Counted from the first letter of the stretch, positions 30,030 to 39,943 are shown. The stretch is DNA of 64,000 bases from Stenotrophomonas sp. 24(2023) (GCF_030913365.1 NZ_CP133160.1:1825001-1889000), one strand, 5' to 3'. Numbers and translations are program-made. Notes: a model not told the origin generated them from the sequence alone.

Positions 30030-30582
30030 GTGCACGGGGTGGGCTGCCGCGCATGCTCGATGGCGGCTCACCGTAGTGGTGGCGGTAGGCACGGCTGAAG
30101 CCGGACAGGCTGACAAAGCCCACCGCATAGGCCACATCCGATACGTTGCCTTCGCCTTCGCACAGCAGGCGACGCGCCAGCTGCAGGCGCACCAGCCGGA
30201 TCAGTTCGCCGGGCGGATGGCCGATGCTGGCCACCAGCTTGCGGTGCAGGCTGGTGCGCGACATGTTCAGTGCCGACGCCAGCTGGTCCACCGACAGCGT
30301 TTCATCATCGGCATGGCCTTCGATCCAGTGCCGTGCGCGTTCGACCAGGCGTGCCGCTGCCGTGCCATGCGGACGGATGCGCGTACGTGCCAGCAGCGCC
30401 TCCCACGCATCGTCGGCCGAAGCAGGGTCCATCCCAGCGCAGCTGCAGTGGTGCATGTGCGAGAACAGGGCCAGGCTCCATGCCAGGCGCTGCCCATCGC
30501 CATCGTCATGGCCATCGGCGCCCTCGGGCGATTGCCCGGTGTGCGGGGGGATGAGCTCAAGACTTCGCTGGAAGAACTCCAT
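30013..30582 (-). CDS. AraC-family transcriptional regulator of the cassette
   Basis: A 189-residue regulator. The C-terminal 100 residues hold the two helix-turn-helix units of AraC/XylS proteins: SVDQLASALNMSRTSLHRKL (first) and NVSDVAYAVGFVSLSGFSRAYRHHYGEPPS (second, with the typical GF-S-FSRAY-H-G-PS pattern). The N-terminal 90 residues are short and Cys/His-containing (HMHHCSC) rather than a full cupin arm, so the ligand domain is reduced or unusual. Start at 30582 with GGAGG upstream. It lies directly upstream of the DUF2589 genes and most likely controls promoters P1-P5, including its own. Confidence 0.85.
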   Translation of the reverse strand: MEFFQRSLELIPPHTGQSPEGADGHDDGDGQRLAWSLALFSHMHHCSCAGMDPASADDAWEALLARTRIRPHGTAAARLVERARHWIEGHADDETLSVDQLASALNMSRTSLHRKLVASIGHPPGELIRLVRLQLARRLLCEGEGNVSDVAYAVGFVSLSGFSRAYRHHYGEPPSSMRGSPPRAPATRR

Positions 30583-30736
30583 AGCCGTGCCGCCTCCTTC
30601 TGCTGAAATGCCGGTCCGATGCATCAGCGGATCCCGCCCGCAGACCGCCGGCTGTAGGGCCGGCATGACGGTGGTGACGGCTCAGGATCCCCCGCTGCGG
30701 AAAGGTCGGGAACGACACCGCAGCATCCTGCTACCG

Positions 30737-30800
30737 GTGTAACCGGTGCCGCCTGCGCGGATTTGGCATCACGTTGCAGATGTTTGGCAGGACGTTGCAG
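30737..30800 (-). promoter_or_regulatory. AraC-type promoter P5 (autoregulatory, for the AraC-family gene)
   Basis: Two near-identical 18-base direct repeats, TTTGGCANNACGTTGCAG on the + strand, at 30762-30779 and 30783-30800, 21 bases apart. Read on the - strand they are CTGCAACGT-N2-TGCCAAA. The -10 candidate TTACAC (30742-30737) starts 37 bases after the proximal half-site. Exact two-helical-turn spacing is typical for AraC dimers. The predicted 5' leader to the ATG is about 150 bases. Confidence 0.68.
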
Positions 30801-30864
30801 TGCGCTGTCGTATCGGCAGCGCAACGCCCCTGCTGGATTGCCGGCGTCCCCGACGCCGGCCGAT

Positions 30865-30880
30865 TGTGATGTGCCTCACT
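30865..30880 (-). promoter_or_regulatory. CRP/Clp-like site TGTGA-N6-TCACT
   Basis: TGTGATGTGCCTCACT matches the CRP-type consensus TGTGA-N6-TCACA at nine of ten defined positions. In Xanthomonadaceae this sequence is read by the CRP homologue Clp, which responds to cyclic-di-GMP. It lies about 140 bases upstream of the predicted AraC-gene start of transcription, beside a GCCGGCGTC/GACGCCGGC hairpin at 30840-30860, in the 351-base gap before recD. Confidence 0.45.
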
Positions 30881-30933
30881 GTGTTGACGAGGTCTGCACC
30901 GCAGTTGGTTTTGTCACAGCGGCAGGCGCTGGA

Positions 30934-32823
30934 TCAGAACAACTGGCCTTGCACAGCGGCACCGGCTAAGGCCGGCGCCAGCATGGCCGGCGCTGCGGCA
31001 TCATCGGCACCCAGCCGCCACGCCAGCCCCCCCATGCGGCTGGCATGGCGCGCCAGCGCTGCGGCCAGCACCGCATGGCTGGCTGCCACGTGAAGACGCT
31101 GGCGTGCGCGGGTCAGGCCGGTATAGACCAGTTCACGCGACAGCACGCGGCTGTCCTGCCGCGGCAGCTGCAGCCACACCTCGTCGAACTCCGACCCCTG
31201 CGCCTTGTGCACCGTCATCGCGAACGCACTTTCATGCGCGGGCAATGCCGCCGGGTGGAAGGCACGCGGCAGGCCCGCCGCGTCGCCGGGGAACCAGGCG
31301 ACCATGGCACCGCGCTCGTCGCGCAGGCAGATGCCGATGTCACCGTTGAACAGGCGATGCCGATAGCTGTTTTCGGTCACCAGCAACAGCCGGCCCTGGA
31401 AGTAGCCCGGCGTGGTGCCGGCCAGCAGCTGCTCGATGCGGCTGTTGAGGCCACGTGCTCCCTGCGGGCCTTCACGCAATGCGGTCAGCACGCGCACGCG
31501 GCCGGCCTGCTGCAGCGCGAGCGCTGGATCGGTGGCATCGGCCAGTGCGCGCCAGTGGCCCAGCAGATGCTCGCGCTGGCCGCGCAGCGGGTCGGCCTCA
31601 CCTTCGTGGAACTGCACGCCTGCCAGCCCGCCATCGCGCAGCAGCTGCAGGGCCGTCGCGGTATCGCCGCTGCGCACGGCATGCGCCAGCGGTGCCAGGT
31701 CCAGCGCAGCGCTCTGCCGGTAGCCGCGCTGCAGCTGCACGCGGCGGCCGGCAAAGGCGCGTGGTGCGGCCGGTGGCTGCAGGCTGGGCGGAGCCAGCAG
31801 GTCGCGCAGGGCCTGCGCATCGTCGGTACGGGTACCGATGCCATCACCGCTGGCCTGCAGGATCGCACCGAGTACGTTGCCCGCTTCGACCGAAGGCAGC
31901 TGGTCGGAGTCGCCCAGCAGGATCAGGCGGGTGCCACTGGCGATGGCATCGACCAGCTTGGCCATCATCGGCAGATCGATCATCGATGCTTCATCGACCA
32001 CCACCACCTCCACCGGCAGCGGGTTGTCGGCATCGTGGCGGAAGCGTGGTGAATCCGGGATCACCCCAAGCAGGCGGTGCAGCGTGGTACCGGTACTGGG
32101 CAGGGCCGCGCACAGCGCCGGCTCCAGCCCCTGCGCCTGAAGGCGCTGCACGGCCAGGCGCAGGCTCTCGGCCATGCGCTCGGCGGCACGGCCGGTAGGT
32201 GCGGCCAACGCCACTGCCGGCAGCGGCTGCCCCGCCTGCCGGGCCTGTGCCGCCAGCAGCAGCAACAGGCGGGCGATGGTGGTGGTCTTGCCGGTGCCGG
32301 GGCCGCCGGTGACCAGCGCCAGCGGATGGCGCAGGGTCACGCCGGCCGCGCGGGCCTGGTGATCCTCGCCGCCCAATGCCTGCGGGAACAGCTGCGCGAA
32401 CAACGGTGCCAGCGCCGCCATGTCCGGCGCCGGCAGCGGATACCGGCCGATGCGCTGCAGGCCGACCGCCAGCTGGCGCTCGTACTCACGGTAGCGGCGC
32501 AGGTAGAGCAGGCCGTTTTCCAGCACCAGCGGTGCGTCTTCGGCGACAGCCTCGGCCTGGTCCGGGGTGGCCACCCATGGCGAGGTGCGCAGCTGTGCCA
32601 GCCAGTGCTCCGCCTCCGGCCATTCCGGCACGCCTTCCAGCAGGCGCTGCGGTCGCGCCGGGTCGAAAGCAGCATGCCCCTGCGACACCGCCAGCGACGC
32701 CAGCGCAGCCGCCAGCGCCACGCTGTCCGGCGTGTCCTCGCGCAGCCGCTGCAGGCTGGTCGCCAATGCATGATCAAGGGTGCGCAGCTGGCCCTTCTGG
32801 TGCAGCTCCTTCAGCAGGCTCAT
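30934..32823 (-). CDS. recD: Exodeoxyribonuclease V alpha subunit RecD
   Basis: A 629-residue SF1B helicase, the fast 5'-3' motor of RecBCD. Walker A GGPGTGKTT is at 173-181; motif II VVVVDEASMID lies near 275 and the C-terminal motif FAMTVHKAQGSEFDEV near 545. The N-terminal 100 residues are the usual RecD cap. Its ATG overlaps the recB stop by four bases. The gene is last in the order recC-recB-recD. Confidence 0.95.
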   Translation of the reverse strand: MSLLKELHQKGQLRTLDHALATSLQRLREDTPDSVALAAALASLAVSQGHAAFDPARPQRLLEGVPEWPEAEHWLAQLRTSPWVATPDQAEAVAEDAPLVLENGLLYLRRYREYERQLAVGLQRIGRYPLPAPDMAALAPLFAQLFPQALGGEDHQARAAGVTLRHPLALVTGGPGTGKTTTIARLLLLLAAQARQAGQPLPAVALAAPTGRAAERMAESLRLAVQRLQAQGLEPALCAALPSTGTTLHRLLGVIPDSPRFRHDADNPLPVEVVVVDEASMIDLPMMAKLVDAIASGTRLILLGDSDQLPSVEAGNVLGAILQASGDGIGTRTDDAQALRDLLAPPSLQPPAAPRAFAGRRVQLQRGYRQSAALDLAPLAHAVRSGDTATALQLLRDGGLAGVQFHEGEADPLRGQREHLLGHWRALADATDPALALQQAGRVRVLTALREGPQGARGLNSRIEQLLAGTTPGYFQGRLLLVTENSYRHRLFNGDIGICLRDERGAMVAWFPGDAAGLPRAFHPAALPAHESAFAMTVHKAQGSEFDEVWLQLPRQDSRVLSRELVYTGLTRARQRLHVAASHAVLAAALARHASRMGGLAWRLGADDAAAPAMLAPALAGAAVQGQLF

Positions 32824-35800
32824 GCGTGGGCTCCACGGGCACGCGCGGCCAGTTCGGCCTGGGCCTGCCCGCCACCGGCGAACAGCGCGTCCAGTGCATC
32901 CACCAGTGCCAGCGGGAAGCGGTCCACATGCACGCCGTTGCCGGTGCCATCCAGGCCACGGCAGAACAGGTAGCGGATGCCGCCCATGTCGCGCTCGTAG
33001 TCGTAGGCCGCGCCCAGGCGGAAACGCAGCCAGCGGTGCAGCGCCACGGTATAGATCAGCGCCTGCAGGTCGTATTCGCTGTGGCGCATGGCGATGGCCA
33101 GCAGGTCCGGGCTGTAGCCGGGCAAGCGGTTGGATTTGTAGTCGAGCACGTACCAGCGGCCATCGCGCACATAGGTGAGGTCGATCATGCCGGTCATCAG
33201 CCCTTCCAGCCGCCGGCGCCGGCCAAAGCCACGACGCGCGGCGGAAATGCCATACGCGTGCAGGACCTGCAGCAGCGCCGGTACGGTGGTCGGTTCGATG
33301 GCGAAATGGAAGTCGATTTCCGCCCGGCGCTCGCCTTCGGCCAGGCTGTGCAGCGCCCCGCCTTCGGGCAGCGGCACGGTCAGCGTGTGGCCAACCAGTG
33401 GTACCAGCACGGCCACGCCATCGTCCAGATCGACGTCGGCATAGCCTTCGTCGTGCAGCGCCTTGCGCAGCACCCCGGCCTGGCCTTCCGGCGCCTGCTG
33501 GCCGGGTTGCCATCCCCCCCATGCGGCGAAGTCGACGTTCTCCATCGCTTCGTGCAGCACGTTGCCGAAGCGGCTGCCCATGAAGCGCGGATCGACCGGC
33601 ATGCTGTCTTCAGTGGCGGCGGCCGGTTCCGGCAAGGCCGGCTCCAGCGGCAGTTCCGGGCCGGCCGGTTCATCGGCCGCCGGGGCCGGCAGTTCGGTGG
33701 CAGCCGCGTCGATATCGCCGTCCGCGCCGGCATCGGCATGGGCCAGCTGGGTGAAGCTGTACACCCACCAGTCATGCGGAACGCGCCGTGCCAGTGCGCG
33801 CACCGCCGGCAGCTCGCCTTCCACGTCGGCCGGCAGCTGTGGCAGCGCGGTGGGCACCTCGCTGTCATCGATGTGCACATCGGCCTGCGCACGCAGCGCC
33901 TGGAGGTCGCCCAGCAACGGTGCCAACCGGGTCCTGCCCAGGCCGGCAAGGTCACCGATGGCGATCCACAGTGCATGCTCGGCACGGGTCAGGCCGACAT
34001 ACAGCAGGCGTGCGTCCTCGGCGCGCTGCTCCCGCTCGCGCTGGGTGCTGGCCGCTTCCCAGGCCTCGTCCTTGTCCAGCTTCCAGTGCAGCTGGCGCTG
34101 CCCCCCCACATGCACGGTGCAGTGCGAGGCCGTGCCCGGTGCACCGCCATCGATGCCGACGAACGGAAGGAACACCAGCGGATACTCCAGCCCCTTGCTC
34201 TTGTGCAGGGTGATGATCTGCACCCGGCGTGCGTCCGATTCCAGGCGCAGCAGCTGCTGCTCGTCATCCTGGTCGGCGCTGGCCATCTGCCCCTGCAGCC
34301 AGTCCAGCAGGCCATGCATGCCCAGTGCCTGCGCCGAGGCTTCCTGCAGCAGCTCACCCAGTTGCAGGTAGTTGGTCAGGCGGCGCTCGCCATCGATCAG
34401 CGCCAGCAGGCGCTCGCCCTGTGCGGCACACACATCGGCGACCACCGCGAACGGTCCGCCGCGTTGCCAGCGCTCGCGCCAGTGCAGCAGCTGCGCCTGG
34501 AATCGCTGTTGCAGGCCCCCCTCATGGTCCATCGCCGCAATCGCGCTGGCGCGCTGGCCAAGCAGGACGGTGGCCAGCACCGCGCGCAGGCGGCCTTCAT
34601 CGGCCGGCTGCAGCAGCGCAAGCAGCAGCGCGCGCAGGTCCCGCGCCTCGCTGGTGGCAAACAGGCTCTGCTTGCCGGCCGCCACCGCCGGAATCCCCAC
34701 CGCCGCCAGTGCGCGCTGCACCAGGGTCGCCTCGCGGTGCGAACGCACCAGCACCGCGATGTCACCCGGCTGCACAGGCTGCCCGTGCAGCACGGCGCGG
34801 CCGGCACGTGCATCCACCAGCGTCTGGTGGATGGCGGCGACACAGGCCCGCGTCGCCGCGTCCCGCGAAGCATCGGCACTCATCGCCTTGTCGCCACCAC
34901 TGCGCAGCACGCGCAGGGTCAATGCGGCGGCGGCATGGCCATCACGCAGGTAATCGTCATCGGTACGTACGCCACCGGGACGCACCGGTTCGAACTGGAT
35001 GTCGCGTTCGAGGAAGGCATCTTCGCCACCGTTGTCATACAGCGCCTGCAATGCACGCAGCACGGCTGGTCGCGAGCGGAAGTTCTGGTCCAGCGCCGGC
35101 GCCTGCTGCGCCACCTGCTTGGCCTTCAGGTAGGTATGGATGTCGCCGCCACGGAAGCCGTAGATGGCCTGCTTCGGGTCACCGATCAGGAACAGCGCCG
35201 GCGCCAGGCCGAGTTCACGCACCTCCGGCGAATCACCGAACACGGTATGGAAGATGCCCCACTGACGATCGTCGGTGTCCTGGAACTCATCGACCAGCGC
35301 GATGCGGTACTGCGCGCGCAGCTGCCTGACCAGCGCCAGCCGCTGCGGGCCTTCCAGCGCCTGCGCCACGCCGTCGATCAGATCGTCGTAGGTCTGCACC
35401 CGGCGCGTGCGCTTCAGTGCCTGCAGGCGCTGCGTGGCTTCGTCGCGAAGCGCGTGCAGGAAGTTCAACGCGGTGGCACGCAGCCAGGCATCGCGTTCGG
35501 CCAGCAGCGCGACATAGCGCGCCAACGGCACCTGCAATGGCGACGATGGCGTGCGGTCGGGGAATTTCTTGTTGGTCTTGTCGGCCAGCATGTCCGGCAG
35601 CAGTGCCGGCAGGCGCTCGCTGGCCAGCAGCTCACGCGGATCGGCGCGCTCGGCCCAGGCCTGCAGCTGCCGCGACAACGGCTGCAGCCAGCTCAGTTTG
35701 TACGACACCCCGTTGAGCCACTTGTTCTCCACCGCCGTGCACAGGTCGGCGAAAAACGCCGCACCGTGCGCGTGCACGGCCTGCTGCAGTTCGGCAGCGG

Positions 35801-36491
35801 TCACCTGCAGTGCCGGGGACTGATCGGCCTGCGCCACCGGCTGCGGCAACGGGTGCAACGGCGGCGCGGCCAGCAGCGCGCGCAGGTCGGCGGCCAGCGC
35901 CTCCGGGGTGGACCACAGCCAGGTCAGCGGTTCCAGCGTCGCCGGGTCATTGGCGTGCACCCGCCACAGGTCCGCCGCCAGTTCCTCCAGCAGCTCACGG
36001 TCGCTGGCCAGCAGTTCCGGCGGATCGAAGGTATGGCCGCTTTCCAGCGCATGTTCGCGCAGCACGCGGGTGCAGAAGCCGTGGATGGTGAAGATGGAGG
36101 CCAGATCGATCTCGTCAGCGGCAACCTGCAGGCGGCGCTTCAATGCCGCCGCGCTTTCACTGCCATGCTGCAGATGACGCTGCAGCACCTCGCGGGTCAG
36201 CCGCACATCCGGTGCTTCGCCTTCGGCAGGTGCCAGATCGACCAGGCGCGCGGCCAGCGCCAGGCGCTCGCGGATGCGCTTGCGCAGCTCCTGGGTGGCC
36301 GCATCGGTGAAGGTCACCGCCAGCACCTGGCCGATGCGCAGGCCCTGTTCCACCACCAAGCGGGTGAACAGCGTGGCCAGGGTGAAGGTCTTGCCGGTAC
36401 CCGCGCTGGCCTCGATCAGGCCGATGCCCTCCAGCGGCAGGGCCAGGTAGGGGTCGCTGCCGATGCCGTCACCTGCGATGGCGGTGTTCAT
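32820..36491 (-). CDS. recB: Exodeoxyribonuclease V beta subunit RecB
   Basis: A 1223-residue helicase-nuclease. Walker A ASAGTGKTFT is near 29-38, motif II VDEFQDTD near 400, and the C-terminal nuclease has D1104 in MIDLTY and D1117/K1119 in DYKSNRLPGY, the metal-binding aspartates and catalytic lysine. The complex resects double-strand ends and loads RecA at Chi. A Pro/Ala/Glu-rich linker (about 935-960) separates helicase and nuclease. Overlaps of four bases with recC and recD show coupling. Confidence 0.95.
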   Translation of the reverse strand: MNTAIAGDGIGSDPYLALPLEGIGLIEASAGTGKTFTLATLFTRLVVEQGLRIGQVLAVTFTDAATQELRKRIRERLALAARLVDLAPAEGEAPDVRLTREVLQRHLQHGSESAAALKRRLQVAADEIDLASIFTIHGFCTRVLREHALESGHTFDPPELLASDRELLEELAADLWRVHANDPATLEPLTWLWSTPEALAADLRALLAAPPLHPLPQPVAQADQSPALQVTAAELQQAVHAHGAAFFADLCTAVENKWLNGVSYKLSWLQPLSRQLQAWAERADPRELLASERLPALLPDMLADKTNKKFPDRTPSSPLQVPLARYVALLAERDAWLRATALNFLHALRDEATQRLQALKRTRRVQTYDDLIDGVAQALEGPQRLALVRQLRAQYRIALVDEFQDTDDRQWGIFHTVFGDSPEVRELGLAPALFLIGDPKQAIYGFRGGDIHTYLKAKQVAQQAPALDQNFRSRPAVLRALQALYDNGGEDAFLERDIQFEPVRPGGVRTDDDYLRDGHAAAALTLRVLRSGGDKAMSADASRDAATRACVAAIHQTLVDARAGRAVLHGQPVQPGDIAVLVRSHREATLVQRALAAVGIPAVAAGKQSLFATSEARDLRALLLALLQPADEGRLRAVLATVLLGQRASAIAAMDHEGGLQQRFQAQLLHWRERWQRGGPFAVVADVCAAQGERLLALIDGERRLTNYLQLGELLQEASAQALGMHGLLDWLQGQMASADQDDEQQLLRLESDARRVQIITLHKSKGLEYPLVFLPFVGIDGGAPGTASHCTVHVGGQRQLHWKLDKDEAWEAASTQREREQRAEDARLLYVGLTRAEHALWIAIGDLAGLGRTRLAPLLGDLQALRAQADVHIDDSEVPTALPQLPADVEGELPAVRALARRVPHDWWVYSFTQLAHADAGADGDIDAAATELPAPAADEPAGPELPLEPALPEPAAATEDSMPVDPRFMGSRFGNVLHEAMENVDFAAWGGWQPGQQAPEGQAGVLRKALHDEGYADVDLDDGVAVLVPLVGHTLTVPLPEGGALHSLAEGERRAEIDFHFAIEPTTVPALLQVLHAYGISAARRGFGRRRRLEGLMTGMIDLTYVRDGRWYVLDYKSNRLPGYSPDLLAIAMRHSEYDLQALIYTVALHRWLRFRLGAAYDYERDMGGIRYLFCRGLDGTGNGVHVDRFPLALVDALDALFAGGGQAQAELAARARGAHA

Positions 36492-39400
36492 ACGCTGCCC
36501 TCCGCGTTCGCATCGGCACCGGGAATGCGCCCGTCGCGCACCGCCCCGAAGACCACCTGGCTGTTGCGCAGCAGGTCGGCATAGCCGGCCTCGGTGGCGA
36601 ACGGGTCGGCACCGCGCAGCAGCAGCTGCCACGCATCGCTGCTGGACTCGCCCCAGCTGCGGTCGCTGCCATGCCACTGCTTCCAGCCTTCGCTGCGCTG
36701 TTTCTCGCCAGCGGTGGTGTACAGCACCCAGCCGGTGTACGGGGCAAAGCGCAACGGTTCGCGCAGGCCCCGCTGGCGCAGCTGCAGCAGTGCACGCAAC
36801 GCCGCGCGTGCCGTGGGCACGTCCAGCGCCGGTTGCACATGCGGGCCGGGACCGGCATCACCGCCGTCATGGAACTGCACCAGCGGCAGTGCATCACCGG
36901 CGGCATTGGCCAGCAGCCAGTCCAGGCCCTGGCGGATCACCGCATTGCCGTTGAGGCTGCCGGCGCGCAGGCGCACCAGTCCGCCCGGGTGGCGGTCGGC
37001 GACCCGGCCATGCACGCGCACCCCGTCAATCTCCACCTCATAGCGGCGGCTCTGCAGCGGTTCGCCCTGCATCCAGCCCAGCAGCGCATTGGCATACGGG
37101 CGGGTCTTCTGCTGCTCCACGTCGAACTGCCGCTCGCCCAGGGCACCGGACGGCAGCAGGCCGCGCGCGCGCAGCCGCGGGTACAGCGGCTCGGTATCGC
37201 CATTGAGCGTGGCGCGTACCACCGCGGCCTGCACGCTGCGCTTTTCCGGGCCACGCGAAGACAGCACCAGCGGTTCCAGGTCGTCGACCTCCTCGACCTC
37301 CTCGGCCAAGCGCAGGCCCAGCGACTGCGCCAGGAACTGCCCGGCGGGATCGCACAGGAAGCGGCGCAGGGTATCGAGTGCGACCTCGTCCTCCACCGCA
37401 TCATCCAGCGGTGGAGGCAACGGCGCGTCGAACCAGGGCAGCAGGCCGCCGCGCTGGCCGGTAAGTCGGCCCGCCGCCGGATGCCACTGGCGGCGATAGC
37501 TGAAGCGGCGCGGATCGCCCTCGCCGAACGCAGCCGGGGAAAACGGCTGCAACGCATGGCGCACGGTGAAGTCGCGGACGGCCGCCGCCGGATCGAGGTG
37601 ATACGCGGCGGCGGCATCGATCAGTTCGCTGACCAGCACCGATGGTTCGCGCACGCTGCCATCGCGCGGATCGGCGCCGAGATAGCTGAGGTAGAACACG
37701 TCCTGCGCGGCAGCGAACAGCTGCAGGAACAGGAAACGGTCGTCCTCGCGGGTCGAGCGGTCGCCCGGACGGCGGCGCGGCGTGTCCAGCTCGGCGGTGA
37801 GCTGGTTGAGGCCGGCGGCCGGGTCGCGGCGCGGGAAATCGCCATCGTTCAGGCCCAGCACGCAGATCACCCGGAATGGCAGCAGGCGCATCGGCACCAT
37901 GCGGCCGAAGCTGATGCCACCGGTGAGCAGTGGCGCGCGTGTATCGGCCTCGCCCAGCGCACCCGCGAAATGGGCGCGCACCACCTCCGGGGGTACGCCG
38001 TCCCCGAAGCCGGCCTTGGCGGCATCTTCGGCGAACTGGTTCAGCAGCTTGCGCAGGCGCTCCAGCGCGCGCTGGCTGTTGGGCGAGCTGGGCGCGGTCG
38101 GCAACAGGGCGTCCAGCAGCGACAGCAGGCGCTGCCGCCACTGCGCCGGGGTCAGCAGCTCGCCGAGGCGACGCTGGTAGATGGCCAGCACGCGCAGCAG
38201 CCGCAGCAGCCGGTCCAGCGCATCCAGCGCGCCGCCTTCCAGTTCGATCCACGGTGCCACCCCGGCCAGGTCGGTCTCGCTGCCGGTGGCATGGCCCAGT
38301 ACCAGCCGGTCCAGTGCGAACTGCCAGGTGTAGGCGTCGTCGGCCGGGGCCTGGTGCTGGCCGCGGTGCTTGGCATCCAGTCCCCAGCGCGCGCCGGCCT
38401 GCTGCAGCCAACCGTGCAGGCGCTCGAAATCCGCCGCGTCCAGGCCCGCCGCTTCGGACAGCGGCGCACTGGCCAGCAGGTCCAGCACCTCGTTCAGGCC
38501 GAAGCGCGATACCGGCAGGCCCAGCAGGTGCACGAACACATCGGCCAGCGGTTCGCCGGCCAGCGGGCTGCTGTCGGCCAGCGCATACGGAATGTGCTCG
38601 TCCTCATCGCCGCGGCCGCCGAACACGGCTTCCAGGTAGGGCACGTAGGGGTCGATGTCCGGTGCCAGCACCGCGATCTCGCGCGCCTGCAGCGGCGGAT
38701 CGAAGCGCGGGTCCTGCAGCAGGCTGCGCAGCTGGTCGTGCAGTACCTGCAGCTCGCGCAGGCGGGTATGGCAGGCATGCACCTGCAGGCTCGGGTCGTC
38801 GCTGCGCAGGCCCTCGCGCCGTGCGCCGGAGGGCAGCGCACGGCGGTGGAACAGGTCGCGCTGCAGGCGGTGCAGCAGGCTGTCCGACAGCCCCCCCTCG
38901 TCCAGGGTCGGCCGGGTATCGTCTTCCGGGTCGGAGTAGGCGGCGATCTCGCCCGCCGGATGCACGACTTCGTAGCTGCCCAGCACGGCCATGAAGTCGC
39001 GGCCGGCCGCGCCCCAGGCTTCCAGCAGCCGGTTTTCCCCGGCGGCCTGGCCGAAGGGGTCCGGCGCACCACTGCGCAGGCGCTCGGCCAGGGTCTGCAG
39101 GTCACCCCAGTACGACTGCACCGGGGTGGGCATGTAGAAGTGCAGCTCGCCCACCCGTGCCTGGGTGGCCATCACCCGCAGCACGTCGGGCGAGATGTTG
39201 AGCGTTGCGAAGGCGGACAGGCGCCGTGGCAGGCCCTGCGGCAACGGCTGCCCGGCACCTTCGAAGCGGTCCAGGTAGGCCTGGATGCGGCGGGCGCGGT
39301 AGCCACGATTGGCGGCGATGGCGCGCCAGAGGATAGCCTGGGGATCGGCCGGGTCGGCGCCGGCTTCCCAGCGCAGCAGCCAGTCGCGGCGCCAGGCCTG

Positions 39401-39832
39401 GTACTTCTCGAACACCGAGGCCAGCTCGCCGGCCAGTGCCCAGGGCTTGAGGGCATCACCACCGGCAAGGTAGGACTGCAGCGCGCGCAGCGGCGGCTGC
39501 GCCAGCAGCACCGGGTCACGCAGCGCCTGGTACAGGCGCCAGTGCAGCGCAGCGGCATCCAGGTCGTCCGCTTCGCCCTCGACGTTGGCGTTCAGCGCAC
39601 GCGCGACGAATTCGCCGGGGGTCAGGAATTCCAGGTTCGCGGCCACGCCATACTCGGCCGCCAGCGTTGCCTGCAGCCAGCGTCGCATCGCTACCTGCGG
39701 GATCAGCACCGTTTCCGGTGCCAGCAGGGATTGGCCCGCCACCGGCGTGCGCACGTTGCGCGCCAGCAGGGCGGCCAGCACGTCCAGAGCGTTGGAATGG
39801 TAAAGGCGGAAATCGCCGGCGGGGTCACTCAT
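36488..39832 (-). CDS. recC: Exodeoxyribonuclease V gamma subunit RecC
   Basis: A 1114-residue protein, first gene of recC-recB-recD. It keeps the RecC features: the LYHSNALDVLAALLA start, an inactive helicase-like half (VLAPDIDPYVPYLEAVFG near 350) and the ICVLGLNDGDFPR segment near 655. RecC recognises Chi and splits the strands between RecB and RecD. The start at 39832 gives the usual N-terminus. It is divergent from mlaF, with a 176-base gap. Confidence 0.93.
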   Translation of the reverse strand: MSDPAGDFRLYHSNALDVLAALLARNVRTPVAGQSLLAPETVLIPQVAMRRWLQATLAAEYGVAANLEFLTPGEFVARALNANVEGEADDLDAAALHWRLYQALRDPVLLAQPPLRALQSYLAGGDALKPWALAGELASVFEKYQAWRRDWLLRWEAGADPADPQAILWRAIAANRGYRARRIQAYLDRFEGAGQPLPQGLPRRLSAFATLNISPDVLRVMATQARVGELHFYMPTPVQSYWGDLQTLAERLRSGAPDPFGQAAGENRLLEAWGAAGRDFMAVLGSYEVVHPAGEIAAYSDPEDDTRPTLDEGGLSDSLLHRLQRDLFHRRALPSGARREGLRSDDPSLQVHACHTRLRELQVLHDQLRSLLQDPRFDPPLQAREIAVLAPDIDPYVPYLEAVFGGRGDEDEHIPYALADSSPLAGEPLADVFVHLLGLPVSRFGLNEVLDLLASAPLSEAAGLDAADFERLHGWLQQAGARWGLDAKHRGQHQAPADDAYTWQFALDRLVLGHATGSETDLAGVAPWIELEGGALDALDRLLRLLRVLAIYQRRLGELLTPAQWRQRLLSLLDALLPTAPSSPNSQRALERLRKLLNQFAEDAAKAGFGDGVPPEVVRAHFAGALGEADTRAPLLTGGISFGRMVPMRLLPFRVICVLGLNDGDFPRRDPAAGLNQLTAELDTPRRRPGDRSTREDDRFLFLQLFAAAQDVFYLSYLGADPRDGSVREPSVLVSELIDAAAAYHLDPAAAVRDFTVRHALQPFSPAAFGEGDPRRFSYRRQWHPAAGRLTGQRGGLLPWFDAPLPPPLDDAVEDEVALDTLRRFLCDPAGQFLAQSLGLRLAEEVEEVDDLEPLVLSSRGPEKRSVQAAVVRATLNGDTEPLYPRLRARGLLPSGALGERQFDVEQQKTRPYANALLGWMQGEPLQSRRYEVEIDGVRVHGRVADRHPGGLVRLRAGSLNGNAVIRQGLDWLLANAAGDALPLVQFHDGGDAGPGPHVQPALDVPTARAALRALLQLRQRGLREPLRFAPYTGWVLYTTAGEKQRSEGWKQWHGSDRSWGESSSDAWQLLLRGADPFATEAGYADLLRNSQVVFGAVRDGRIPGADANAEGSV

Positions 39833-39943
39833 TGCCGACAAGTGTGCAGCACCGCGCGCGCGTCTGCGCGCTTCCCGGCACGGATTGTTCCGGCCCCCCC
39901 GGGGATTGTCCCGCACCGGCCCGGCCCCTGCCGTGCCACAATA

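Noticed and set aside
32376..36584. A 1402-codon open frame on the + strand
   Set aside because: It is antisense to recB, low-complexity and rich in Arg, Gln and His, with no recognisable domain. Long antisense frames are expected at this GC content.
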